33,364 nt of DNA from Acidobacteriota bacterium (GCA_030597245.1 JAUVSF010000004.1:1-33364); one strand, 5' to 3'. Positions 7,690 through 17,296 are shown, counted from the first letter of the stretch. Made by a program: numbers and translations. The notes: generated by a model not told the origin, from the letters alone.

Positions 7690-9525
7690 ATGGGTCATCA
7701 CCGAAAGAACCGTCGTACTTTTCTCAAGACTGTCGCTGTCGCCCCTGTGACGATTCCATTGTCTCGGTCTGTTCTCCCATCTCAGGGGAAATCGGCCAAG
7801 GAATCTTTGGCGATTCAACAGCATCCGGCGCGGGAATTTGAAACTGGATTCGCTGGACAGGAGACGGACTGGGACTCAGTTGCTGATGGTCTGCATGCTT
7901 CGATCACATCCCTGGACGACTGCCACCTCCGGGACGAAGTTCCCCGGCTCGAGAAGTCGGCCCTTGAGTGGAAGGGTGTAGCCTGGCGCGGGGAGCGCGT
8001 GAACATTCCAATTGTTCTTTGGACGAAAACAGGTGCCAACCAGGTGCGACTGGACAGTGGCGATCTGGTTAGCTCCAGCGGCGGCCGAATCGCGAAGGCA
8101 GTTGTCAGCACACGATTCGTGCGCTATGTAGCCTCGAACCTTCCTTATGGGTCCACAGCAGGTGACTGTGGAAAAGCAGATCTGTCTGAAATATACCTTC
8201 TTCCCGACGTCCTGGAAGCTGTGCGTTCTTATGATCTGGGCGGCAAGTCGGTACGCCCGGTCTGGCTTTCCGTCGACGTTCCCTCCGATGCCAAACCCGG
8301 TTTGTATACATCAACTGTTGAACTGAAGTTTCAGGGTGGTTCTCTTCGCCCTGTGAAGCTGGAATTGGAGGTCCAGAAAGCTGTCTTGCCCAAACCGTCG
8401 GACTGGGAATTTCGCCTGGACCTCTGGCAGAATCCATGGGCGGTCGCTTACCAACATGGTGTCCAGCCGTGGTCCAAGGTTCACATAGAGATCCTGAAGC
8501 CCCATTTGAAGATGCTTGCTGATGCGGGTGCGAAGTTCATTACGACTTATGTTTGTCACTCGCCCTGGAAAGACGATACGTATGTCCCCGACAGCACCAT
8601 GGTTGAATGGACCAGGCAACCAGACGGTTCCTGGAGCTTCGATTATGAGGTTTTTGACCGTTACGTGGAGTTGGCGGCAAGCTGCGGTATCAATGACTCA
8701 ATCACAGCTTATACCATGCTTCCGTGGAAGCATCGTGTCCGCTACTTCGACGCTGCCTCCGCCAGTTACGTTTGGGAAGAGTGGCCACCCAACTCCCCTC
8801 AGTTTAAGGCGTTCTGGCCTATTTTCTTGCGTGATTTCCGAAAGCACCTCAAGAACAAAGACTGGTTTGAAAAGACATATATCGGCATCAATGAAAATGC
8901 CCTTGAGGATACTCAAGCCGCGCTCAGTACTCTCCACGAGGAATCTCGTGAATGGAAGGTGACCTATGCCGGTCACTGGCATGAAGAACTGAATCAATCG
9001 TTGGATGACTACTGTACGATCATCGACAGGGGTGTCCCCCCTCAGGAAGTGGAGCGACGGAGAAGGGAAGGGAAGACGACCACGTTTTACGTTTGTTGCC
9101 ACCCTCCGAAACCCAATAATTTCCCTTTTTCCCCGCCTGCCGAAAATACCTGGATGGGATGGTACGCGGCTGCCTTGAATCTGGACGGGTTTCTGCGCTG
9201 GGCCTACGATAGTTGGACGGCGGATCCTCTCCGCGACACGCGTCACGTGCTGTGGCAGGCTGGAGACTGCTTCTTAGTCTATCCGGGAGCAAGGAGCAGT
9301 ATCCGCTTCGAGAGACTCAGAGAAGGAATTGTGGATTTTGAAAAGGTTCGAATCATCCGAAATCGACTAAAGGAGAAGAACAATCCTGCTGCCAGGGAGG
9401 GTCTCAAGCAACTGGACCGAACCCTGGCGCTTTTTGACTACGAGCGGGTACAGTCGGAGCCGGCTGAAGTGCCGGTGAACCAGGGCAGGAAGCTGCTAAA
9501 CGAATTGACGAGAAACTGGTTTTGA
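7690..9525 (+). CDS. DUF4091 (GH123-catalytic-like) protein, Tat-exported
   Basis: 611 aa; RBS GGAGG; RKNRRTFLKTVAVAPVTIPL Tat signal; TFYVCCHPPKPNNFPFSPPAENTWMGWYAAALNLDGFLRWAYDSWTADPLRDTRHVLWQAGDCFLVYPG is a typical DUF4091 C-terminus. Confidence 0.85.
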   Translation: MGHHRKNRRTFLKTVAVAPVTIPLSRSVLPSQGKSAKESLAIQQHPAREFETGFAGQETDWDSVADGLHASITSLDDCHLRDEVPRLEKSALEWKGVAWRGERVNIPIVLWTKTGANQVRLDSGDLVSSSGGRIAKAVVSTRFVRYVASNLPYGSTAGDCGKADLSEIYLLPDVLEAVRSYDLGGKSVRPVWLSVDVPSDAKPGLYTSTVELKFQGGSLRPVKLELEVQKAVLPKPSDWEFRLDLWQNPWAVAYQHGVQPWSKVHIEILKPHLKMLADAGAKFITTYVCHSPWKDDTYVPDSTMVEWTRQPDGSWSFDYEVFDRYVELAASCGINDSITAYTMLPWKHRVRYFDAASASYVWEEWPPNSPQFKAFWPIFLRDFRKHLKNKDWFEKTYIGINENALEDTQAALSTLHEESREWKVTYAGHWHEELNQSLDDYCTIIDRGVPPQEVERRRREGKTTTFYVCCHPPKPNNFPFSPPAENTWMGWYAAALNLDGFLRWAYDSWTADPLRDTRHVLWQAGDCFLVYPGARSSIRFERLREGIVDFEKVRIIRNRLKEKNNPAAREGLKQLDRTLALFDYERVQSEPAEVPVNQGRKLLNELTRNWF

Positions 9526-9585
9526 TCCGCTACTCGATAGAAACACGCAGTCTTGGATCTGCACACGGAGGAGGATGGGAAAGTG

Positions 9586-10842
9586 ATGAAGAATCGACAG
9601 AGCGCTTTAATCGTATTCGTCTTGCTTGTGGTTACTGCTGCCGGAGGAGAACTCCTCGGACAAAAGGTCTTCAAGGAGCAACGTGTCTCTCCCGCTGATT
9701 TTGTGGTCATGTCCTGGGGGCCGCCGCCTGCTGATCCACAGCAGATTCAATGGATGAAAGAAGCGGGTATCAACATCGCTGGTTTCGTCAGCGTCGAAGA
9801 CCTTCCTGTGTTCGAGGAGGCTGGGCTTTCTGTGTTTGTCAGGGATCCTCGAGTCAGCGGTTATGATTTCGACAAACCATTGGATGAACAGGAGGTGCGA
9901 AGGAACATCAAGTCATTGGCAGATGAAGTGGGAGACAGCCCTGCTGTCATTGGCTTTGTCCTGCGGGATGAGCCTCATGCCCGAGCCATGCCTTCTCTTG
10001 GCCTTGTTGCCGGCATTATTCAGGAGTACATGCCTGGTAAGTGGCCCTATGTCAACTTGTTCCCCGTCCGTGTGTCGGCAGAACGGGTGGGAGTCTCGAG
10101 CTATGAGGAATACGTCAGGATGTTGGTTGATGTCATTCACCAGCCATTTCTGAGTTACGACAACTATTCCCTCGTTCAGGGAGAGATGCTCGACTATTTC
10201 TATACAAATCTTGAAGTGGTCAGAAGGCTATCGGTGGAGACCCGAGTACCCTTCTGGAACTGTGTTCTCTCCGTCACGCATTTCAACTACATGGAAAACA
10301 GTGATGCTACTTACCACCTGCAGGCTTACTCGACTATGGCGCATGGTGGGCTCGGCATGCAGTATTTTAGCTATTTCAGCTGGTCCATTGGTAACTATCG
10401 CCTGGGTCCAATCGATCAGTTCGGAAACAAGACCCTTTCCTGGGATATGTTGCGCCGAGTCAACAATCAGATCCATGCCCTGGCGCCAACGCTTAAGAAA
10501 CTCACCAGCACCGGGGCCTATCACTACCCAATGGTTCCTCCAAAATGCCGGTCTCTAAGCGAGAGCAATCTGGTTGAAAGAGTAGAAATGACTCAGCGCT
10601 ACGTAATTCCCCCCGTACAGGGGCGGTTTCTGGTAGGCGAGTTCAATGCTGATAAGGGAAGACCGTATTTCATGCTGGTGAACAAGGATCTCAGCAACTC
10701 TTTTCGATACAAGATTCATTTGAGGAAACCGGGTGGCACCTTGGTTCATATCTCGCCCTACTCGGGAGAGGAGGAACCCTTTGGCAGAGAGATGGACTGG
10801 GTCGCCCCGGGGGCCGGTCATCTTTTCCGCATCGAGAGGTGA
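9586..10842 (+). CDS. Secreted glycoside-hydrolase-like TIM-barrel protein (uncharacterised)
   Basis: ORF track starts at TTG 9553; ATG 9586 lies behind a purine-rich RBS region and begins a signal peptide (MKNRQSALIVFVLLVVTAAGGELLG). GFVLRDEPHARAMPSLGLVAGIIQEYMPGKWPYVNLFP is GH-like. Confidence 0.65.
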   Translation: MKNRQSALIVFVLLVVTAAGGELLGQKVFKEQRVSPADFVVMSWGPPPADPQQIQWMKEAGINIAGFVSVEDLPVFEEAGLSVFVRDPRVSGYDFDKPLDEQEVRRNIKSLADEVGDSPAVIGFVLRDEPHARAMPSLGLVAGIIQEYMPGKWPYVNLFPVRVSAERVGVSSYEEYVRMLVDVIHQPFLSYDNYSLVQGEMLDYFYTNLEVVRRLSVETRVPFWNCVLSVTHFNYMENSDATYHLQAYSTMAHGGLGMQYFSYFSWSIGNYRLGPIDQFGNKTLSWDMLRRVNNQIHALAPTLKKLTSTGAYHYPMVPPKCRSLSESNLVERVEMTQRYVIPPVQGRFLVGEFNADKGRPYFMLVNKDLSNSFRYKIHLRKPGGTLVHISPYSGEEEPFGREMDWVAPGAGHLFRIER

Positions 10843-10867
10843 GCAGAATCCCCTGTGAGGAGGAAGG

Positions 10868-11719
10868 ATGAAGAACAGCGCTATTCTGTTGATTAGCTGT
10901 CCTGACCGCAAAGGACTGGTAGCCGGCATTGGCGAGTTCCTGTACAAACGCAACGCGAATGTTCTCCATGCGGATCAACATCAGGACAGCGAGACAGATC
11001 TCTTTCTGATGCGTGTGGAGTGGGATCTGTCTGAGTTTGAATTAGCAATGGAGGATTTTGAGACGGAGTTTTCCCCGCTTGCTCACGACTTGGGGATGGA
11101 CTGGAAGCTCAGGCTGTCCTCGATCCGGCAGCGAGTGGGCATCTTCGTCTCGCACTATGATCACTGCCTTGCCGATCTTCTTTACCGACAGCGCAGCGGA
11201 GAGTTGAGCTGTGAATTCCCTTTGATTATCAGCAACCATGAGACTGCCCGGGAATTGGCCGAGTTCTATCAGATCCCTTTCCATTTTATCCCCGTGAAAG
11301 ATAACAAGGTTAAGGTCGAGAAGCGACAACTCGAACTCCTTCAGGAGCATGAGATTGACCTCATCGTCCTGGCTCGTTACATGCAGATCTTGACCAGCCA
11401 TTTTGTTGGTTGTTACCCGCAGCAGATCATCAACGTTCACCACTCGTTCCTGCCGGCGTTCAGTGGAGCGCGACCTTATCATCGGGCCTTCGAGAAGGGC
11501 GTCAAACTGATTGGAGCGACCAGCCATTATGTGACTCCGGAACTGGACGAAGGTCCGATCATAGAGCAGGACGTCATTAGAATCTCCCACCGTGATCAGT
11601 TGAATGACCTGATCCAGAAGGGTCGTGACCTCGAGAAGATCGTGCTTTCCAGAGCCGTGCGCTGGCACATCGAGCACCGGATCCTCACTTATTCCGGGAA
11701 GACCGTAGTCTTCGACTGA
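10868..11719 (+). CDS. purU: Formyltetrahydrofolate deformylase
   Basis: 283 aa; N-terminal ACT domain (ILLISCPDRKGLVAGIGEFLY), LIISNHETARELAEFYQIPFHFIPV, VLARYMQILTSHFVGCYPQQIINVHHSFLPAFSGARPYHRAFEKGVKLIGATSHYVTPELDEGPIIEQDVIRI. Confidence 0.97.
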   Translation: MKNSAILLISCPDRKGLVAGIGEFLYKRNANVLHADQHQDSETDLFLMRVEWDLSEFELAMEDFETEFSPLAHDLGMDWKLRLSSIRQRVGIFVSHYDHCLADLLYRQRSGELSCEFPLIISNHETARELAEFYQIPFHFIPVKDNKVKVEKRQLELLQEHEIDLIVLARYMQILTSHFVGCYPQQIINVHHSFLPAFSGARPYHRAFEKGVKLIGATSHYVTPELDEGPIIEQDVIRISHRDQLNDLIQKGRDLEKIVLSRAVRWHIEHRILTYSGKTVVFD

Positions 11720-11740
11720 CGGGAATGTGAAATTCGTCTC

Positions 11741-11949
11741 GGGTCTTGGGGCTTGAAGAAAGTGCGAAGTGCGAAGTGCGAACGACGAAGGTCGAACGAT
11801 CACCGAGCATCCTCCTTCGCTAAAGCTACGGAGGACAGGCGGAGCACGAACGAAGATACCAAGCCCCAAGCCTCAGGTCTCAAGCCCGGTTCCACCCCGA
11901 TAACCGATCACAGATTGCCGATCACCGTTTACTACTTACTACTTACTCC
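11741..11949. repeat. Composite heptad-phased repeat with central 24-nt hairpin
   Basis: 10 consecutive 7-nt units 11741-11810 (including GTGCGAA x3, CGATCAC), hairpin CCTCCTTCGCTAAAGCTACGGAGG 11811-11834, 24-nt spacer, then 13 consecutive 7-nt units 11859-11949 (CCAAGCC x2 ... TTACTAC x2, TTACTCC). Confidence 0.9.
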
Positions 11950-11961
11950 CCACCGGCCCTG

Positions 11962-13635
11962 CTATCCTTCCAAACCACGCCTGAGGACAACTATCGTCAT
12001 GTCATCCTGCAGGGTCGCTTGACCACCAAAATCCTTGATCGAAGTCTGTAATGTGTCGAGTATCTCCTGGGCACATAATTCCTTTGCATCTTGAATGACG
12101 CCTCTTAATCTTGACTCTCCGAATTCGTCATCGTCTTTGTTCCTTCGTTCCGTGACTCCGTCCGTAAAGAGGACAAGGACTTCTCCCGAACCCAAGCTCG
12201 TCTTACCCTCCTCATACCCTCTCTCGGGAAAGATACCCAAGGGGAGGCCCGTGGCTGGAAGGCTTTTCACTCCTCTGCCAACGATAAGTGGTGCATTGTG
12301 GCCGGCATTGGCGAATCGGAGGCTTCCTGTTGCAGGGTCCACCTCGCCGTAGAAGAAGGTGATATATGTTCCAGGGCTCGAACTCTCGAAGATGAATGAA
12401 CTCAGATCGTGGAACAGTTCCGGGAGAGATCTGCCGAGCCGGAGTTGGGAACAGAAGAAGGCTCGCAAAGTTGCCATTAACAAGGACGGCCCCAGACCTT
12501 TTCCGGATACGTCACCAATCGCCACACCAAATCGCCCTCCTTCGAGCGGGAAGAAGTCATAGTAGTCACCCCCGACTTGGAAACAGGGCACCTGGAACGC
12601 AGCAAGGTCGAATCCGGGAGTCTCGGAGTAGCCACGGGGCAGAAGACCTTTCTGGATTTCAGAGGCGAGCGAGAGTTGCTCTTCAAGAGCTCTTTTTTCG
12701 AGGGCCTCTTCAAAAAGCCTGACATTTTCGATTTTGAGAGCAGCCATATTGGCAAGAGAGGATAGGAGGCAGAGATCCTGCTTGCTGAATGGTTCCTGAT
12801 CTACTCCTCGATCCAGATAGATTAGGCCGACCACGCGTTTTTCGCTCCACAGCGGCGAGCAGATTGCCGAATGTACATTGTCCTCGAGTACGCTGTCACT
12901 GGCCTCAAAGCGTTTATCGAGCTGAGCATCGCGTGTCAGCAGAGAGGCCTTGCTCTCGAAGACGGCGTTCACTATGGAACGACTTATTGGAATAGGACTC
13001 TTTGTGTTGCCACCTCCAAAGACACGGATTGCCTGTGGGTGGAGTTGATCGATGTCCTCGTTTCGCAGCATCAGCACCCCTCTTCGAGCTGGGACAGCCC
13101 TGCTCACAAAATCCAAGGTGAGGTCCAGAACAGGTTGTAAGTGGGTGTGAGCCAATAGCTCCACACCGAAATCTCTCAATGAGAAGATCGCTTGATCCTG
13201 CGTGGGGTGAAGAAAAGAGCGCACTTCCTTCCCTTGACCTGATTGGCCTGGTCGGTAGTCTCTGATCAACTTCCCAACCGGGAAAGAAAGTTCTCCGCCA
13301 GGGTCGGTTTGCAGCTGGTCATCGATTTGGATTTCGCCGGCGTCTGCGGTGAAACGCAACTCAGTGCCGCCGATTGATATCAGGTCCCCGTCGTTCAGTG
13401 CCTGTCGGCCTTGGACTATCTCGCGGTTGAGATAGTTACCATGTGTGCTTTGAGTGTCTTCAACAAAGAACTGGTCGTCGGCGTAGGAGATCATGCAGTG
13501 CAGGCGGGAGGTTCGGGAATCATCAATCGGAAGGTCACTGTTCTTGGCCCGGCCGATCGAAGTTACCTTGAGGGGCAGGGTGTAGGTGACAGATTTTTGA
13601 AAAGGTGGAAAAACTGTCAATTTTGCCACAAGCAC
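11962..13635 (-). CDS. FHA-GAF-PP2C/SpoIIE (RsbU-like) serine phosphatase
   Basis: 557 aa; FHA: VTSIGRAKNSDLPIDDSRTSRLHCMISYADDQFFVEDTQSTHGNYLN; GAF: VFESKASLLTRDAQLDKRFEAS..ICSPLWSEKRVVGLIYLDR; PP2C: EIQKGLLPRGYSETPGFDLAAFQVPCFQVGGDYYDFFPL..VAIGDVSGKGLGPSLLMA..GEVLVLFTDGVTERRN. Confidence 0.95.
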   Translation of the reverse strand: MLVAKLTVFPPFQKSVTYTLPLKVTSIGRAKNSDLPIDDSRTSRLHCMISYADDQFFVEDTQSTHGNYLNREIVQGRQALNDGDLISIGGTELRFTADAGEIQIDDQLQTDPGGELSFPVGKLIRDYRPGQSGQGKEVRSFLHPTQDQAIFSLRDFGVELLAHTHLQPVLDLTLDFVSRAVPARRGVLMLRNEDIDQLHPQAIRVFGGGNTKSPIPISRSIVNAVFESKASLLTRDAQLDKRFEASDSVLEDNVHSAICSPLWSEKRVVGLIYLDRGVDQEPFSKQDLCLLSSLANMAALKIENVRLFEEALEKRALEEQLSLASEIQKGLLPRGYSETPGFDLAAFQVPCFQVGGDYYDFFPLEGGRFGVAIGDVSGKGLGPSLLMATLRAFFCSQLRLGRSLPELFHDLSSFIFESSSPGTYITFFYGEVDPATGSLRFANAGHNAPLIVGRGVKSLPATGLPLGIFPERGYEEGKTSLGSGEVLVLFTDGVTERRNKDDDEFGESRLRGVIQDAKELCAQEILDTLQTSIKDFGGQATLQDDMTIVVLRRGLEG

Positions 13636-14028
13636 CTCCTTCCCGGAAGGCCGGTTGGCTCGAGCTAGACCAGGTTTGCCGACAAGCCCGGTTCCCGTCT
13701 ACTTCTCCTTAACAAGCTAACGAGAAGTCTGGCACAGCAAGCGTGTGTCCAAGTCAATCAGAGAGGGGCCTGCTCAGAGCTCCCGGCTCCTGGGAATCCT
13801 TTTCTCCTATTCTAGGCTCTGTCGCGAGTGGCTGCAAGCTGACAAATCGTCTGTGTGAGGTTCCTCAGATGTGGGATCTACCACCAAGTCACCAAGGAAT
13901 CGCCTGTGCAAAAAGTGGAATCAGCCCATTCTTACGAGAATATGCAGAACCCGCTGCGTCTGGTAACAGAAAGATGCCGGCGGGTGATGGACCGCCCATT
14001 CCGGAAACAAGTTGCCGCTGAGTTCCGG

Positions 14029-15237
14029 TCACATGTTCTCGAATGAAAGAGATTCGGCGAGCCTTGGGTCCCTTGTCGGCACCAGGGCCGGCCCGATCAT
14101 CAGCTTTATCAGCACAGCTGAGAAGAGTCCACCAACTCCCAACAGAGTGAGCAGATCCAACAAGTGAGGATGGAAGCCTTCGGAGTGAACCGGCATCACC
14201 AACCAGTAGAGATCAATGTAGTGCATCAAAAGAAGCCAAACAGTTGCCCCCCACAGGACCTGCTTGTTTCGCTTGGCGGTTCTGGAAATCAGGACGAAGA
14301 ACGGAATGACGAAGTGTCCCAGGGCCAGCAGAATGCTCACGAATTCCCAGCCGTGGCTTAGCCGGTGAGCGTACCAGATAGTCTCCTCAGGAATGTTTGT
14401 GTACCAGATCAGCATGAATTGCGAGAAGGCGATGTAGGCCCAGAAGACTACAAAACCGAACATGAGTTTCCCGAGATCGTGTAAGTGTTCCGAGTTGACC
14501 ATGTTAGTCAAGAGATCACCCCGCTGGAGGACCAGAACCAGCAAGATTATCAGTGCCAGACCGGCCATGAAACTCCCTCCGAAGATATAGACCCCGAAGA
14601 CAGTCGAGTACCAGTGGGGATCAAGGGACATGATCCAGTCGAAAGAGAAGAAGGTCAAAGAGACGGCAAACCAGGCAATCGCCGGGGCACTGGCCGACTG
14701 AAGTGTTCTGGTGATTCGTGACCCGCCTTGATCGTCCTGTGCCAGTGACCGTTTTCGAAACCAGTAGCCGATCGCAGCCCAGCTGATCAGGAACACGGCC
14801 GTCCGCAGGTAGAAGAAACCAGGGTTCAAGTAAGGCTGTTTTCCCTGGAGGATCGGATCGTGACTTACCTTATTCGCGTCTGACCAGGAAAACAGTTGTT
14901 CGAACCCGATTAATACCGGTATGGAGAGCAGCAGAAGAAAAGGAATCGTCCCCATAACGTGTTCGGCTGTCCGCCTGACAGCCACACTCCATCCCGCACG
15001 AGTCACAAACTGAATCAGAACAAAGATTAGTGCTCCAAGAGCCAACGTGAGGACGAAGAGATACGCCACGAGATACGAGAAGTAGAACTGCCGGGCATTC
15101 GAAATGGCTAGCAGAATCGCCACGGCCAGGGCCAAAATCCCTCCTCCTCCGCATATCCATTGAAGTCGAAGGAGTCCGTGCTTCTGCGGAACGAAAATCT
15201 CGTCCGTCGGCAACGAAATCTGTCTTTGAACTGTCAC
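14029..15237 (-). CDS. actF: Alternative Complex III subunit ActF (quinol:cytochrome c oxidoreductase, NrfD-like)
   Basis: 402 aa multi-TM; APAIAWFAVSLTFFSFDWIMSLDPHWYSTVFGVYIFGGSFMAGLALIILL ... GKLMFGFVVFWAYIAFSQFMLIWYTNIPEETIWY is characteristic of ActF. Confidence 0.93.
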   Translation of the reverse strand: MTVQRQISLPTDEIFVPQKHGLLRLQWICGGGGILALAVAILLAISNARQFYFSYLVAYLFVLTLALGALIFVLIQFVTRAGWSVAVRRTAEHVMGTIPFLLLLSIPVLIGFEQLFSWSDANKVSHDPILQGKQPYLNPGFFYLRTAVFLISWAAIGYWFRKRSLAQDDQGGSRITRTLQSASAPAIAWFAVSLTFFSFDWIMSLDPHWYSTVFGVYIFGGSFMAGLALIILLVLVLQRGDLLTNMVNSEHLHDLGKLMFGFVVFWAYIAFSQFMLIWYTNIPEETIWYAHRLSHGWEFVSILLALGHFVIPFFVLISRTAKRNKQVLWGATVWLLLMHYIDLYWLVMPVHSEGFHPHLLDLLTLLGVGGLFSAVLIKLMIGPALVPTRDPRLAESLSFENM

Positions 15238-15307
15238 CTTTGACTATTCTCCTTGTCTCGTATGCTGCTTCGCACCACCCAGGGTCGAGCTTTCCTTTTC
15301 TACTGGT

Positions 15308-17296
15308 TCAGGCCGTAATGGATTCCACATGCGCTGCGCCGGTTCTCCAGAGCAGCTGTTCCGTTTTTTCTCTCTGAAACTTGGGATCTTGCGCCTCGAT
15401 CGAAAGGAAGAACTTGTCGTCACTCATCCGCTCGAAGCGTTTGGAATTGAACAAGGGGTGATAATGTTCAGGAAGTCTTGAAAAGAGCAGGAATCCAAGC
15501 AGGGCTCCCAATCCACCTCCAAGAACACCGCACTCAAACATGATGGGCACGAAGGCCGGCCAACTGAACAATGGTTTTCCACCAATCACGAGCGGGTATG
15601 CGATCGAGCTGACCCACCATTGAAGGAGCATTCCAGCTGCGGCTCCGGACAGTCCCATGACCAGTACCAGCCAAGGTATTCTGGATTTCCGTAATCCCAT
15701 AATACGTTCAAGCCCGTGTACAGGGAAAGGGCTGTGTGCGTCCCAGCGTGTGTAGTTTGCTTCCCGCACCATGTGTGAAGCTCGGAGCAGTTGTTCCGGA
15801 TCGTCAAACTCCGCGAGAAGGCCATACACTTCTTTCCCGGAATCTTCGGTCTTTGCAGGCGCTTTTTCCTCGGAAACGAGTTTGGGCGGCACGGCTGTGA
15901 CATCTACGTGAACACGGGCCTCGGGAAGTACACCCTTCAACTCAGCCATCGCGACCATCGGAAAGTACCGAACGAATAGGCAGAACAGAGTGAAAAAGAG
16001 GCCGAAGCTGCCGATGAGCGTTGAAATATCCCACAGGGTTGGTGAGAAATAGCCCCAGCTTGATGGCAGGAAATCGGCGTGCAGTGAACTCACAACTATC
16101 ACGAATCGCTCGAACCACATGCCGATGTTCACTACGATCGAAACCGCAAACAGAATCGGGATGCTGATGCGTGCCCGTTTGAACCAGAACACCTGCGGCG
16201 AAAGAAGGTTGCAGCTGAACATGATCCAGTACGCCCAGGCATAGGAGCCGAAAGCGCGATTGATGAAGGCAAACTGTTCGTAAGGATTGCCGGAATACCA
16301 GGCTATAAAGAACTCGATGGAGTAAGCAAAGCCGACCACACTCCCGGTGAACAGGATCAGTTTTGCCATCCGGTCGAAGTGAAGCATCGTAATGATGTGC
16401 TTCAGCTTGAACGCGACTCGACAGATCACCATGAGGGTGATGACCATGGCCATGCCCGAAAAAATAGCGCCTGCAACAAAATAGGGTGGAAAAATGGTGG
16501 TATGCCAACCGGGTAAAGTAGAAATCGCAAAGTCAAACGAAACCACTGAATGGACCGAAAGCACCAAGGGGGTTGCCAGGCCGGCCAGCAGCAGGTAGGC
16601 GCGCTCATAGTGGAGCCAGTGCCTGCCCGAGCCTCGCCACCCAAGTGCCAGGGTTCCGTACAGCAGCCGGCGAAACTTCTGTTTCGCTCGATCTCGCATA
16701 GTCGCCAGGTCTGGGATTAAGCCGAGGTACCAGAAAATCAGTGAGATGGTGAAGTAAATCGAGACGGCAAAGACGTCCCACATCAGCGGACTGCGAAACT
16801 GAGGATAGATGCCCATTTCATTGGGCATAGGCATCATCCAGTAATCGAGCCAGGGCCTCCCGGTATGAATGGCTGGGAAAACCAGGGCGCACATAACGGC
16901 GAAGATGGTCATAGCTTCTGCCGCACGGTTGATCGATGTCCGCCACTGCTGACGGAACAGAAAGAGGACTGCTGAGATGAGCGTTCCCGCGTGGCCAATG
17001 CCAACCCAAAAAACGAAGTTAACGATGGGCCAGCCCCAGGCGACAGGAATATTGTTACCCCAGATTCCGACGCCGTTCAGGAGTAGCCAGGTCACGCTGA
17101 TGCCAAACACCCCCAACATGCAAAGCGATATTCCGAGGGCGATATACCAGCCGAGAGGCGGCTTCCATTCGATCGGTCGAGCAACTGCTTCCGTGACTCC
17201 GTGAAGACCCGGCTCTCCAACCACTAACAAAGGCCGTTCTTCGATCGGATCGATTTCCTGCTCCATCGAGTCTATGTCGACAAGTGCTTGTGCCAT
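15308..17296 (-). CDS. Fused Alternative Complex III subunits ActC (NrfD/PsrC-like) and ActD (DUF3341)
   Basis: 662 aa in one ORF: ActC part ([49 protein letters not shown]..) then a linker ([13 protein letters not shown]) and ActD part ([59 protein letters not shown]..). Confidence 0.92.
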   Translation of the reverse strand: MAQALVDIDSMEQEIDPIEERPLLVVGEPGLHGVTEAVARPIEWKPPLGWYIALGISLCMLGVFGISVTWLLLNGVGIWGNNIPVAWGWPIVNFVFWVGIGHAGTLISAVLFLFRQQWRTSINRAAEAMTIFAVMCALVFPAIHTGRPWLDYWMMPMPNEMGIYPQFRSPLMWDVFAVSIYFTISLIFWYLGLIPDLATMRDRAKQKFRRLLYGTLALGWRGSGRHWLHYERAYLLLAGLATPLVLSVHSVVSFDFAISTLPGWHTTIFPPYFVAGAIFSGMAMVITLMVICRVAFKLKHIITMLHFDRMAKLILFTGSVVGFAYSIEFFIAWYSGNPYEQFAFINRAFGSYAWAYWIMFSCNLLSPQVFWFKRARISIPILFAVSIVVNIGMWFERFVIVVSSLHADFLPSSWGYFSPTLWDISTLIGSFGLFFTLFCLFVRYFPMVAMAELKGVLPEARVHVDVTAVPPKLVSEEKAPAKTEDSGKEVYGLLAEFDDPEQLLRASHMVREANYTRWDAHSPFPVHGLERIMGLRKSRIPWLVLVMGLSGAAAGMLLQWWVSSIAYPLVIGGKPLFSWPAFVPIMFECGVLGGGLGALLGFLLFSRLPEHYHPLFNSKRFERMSDDKFFLSIEAQDPKFQREKTEQLLWRTGAAHVESITA

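Noticed and set aside
11042-11869. 275-aa - strand ORF
   Set aside because: Antisense to purU; its N-terminus is translated composite repeat (GLGIFVRAPPVLRSFSEGG..SFALRTSHFLQ).
11753-12022. 89-aa + strand ORF
   Set aside because: Translation of the heptad/hairpin repeat (SSFAKATEDRRS..PITDHRLPITVYYLLLTPHR); not a protein-coding signal.
1513-13897. CRISPR array
   Set aside because: Repeats are 7-8 nt phased or palindromic with no unique ~30-nt spacers and no cas genes in the window.
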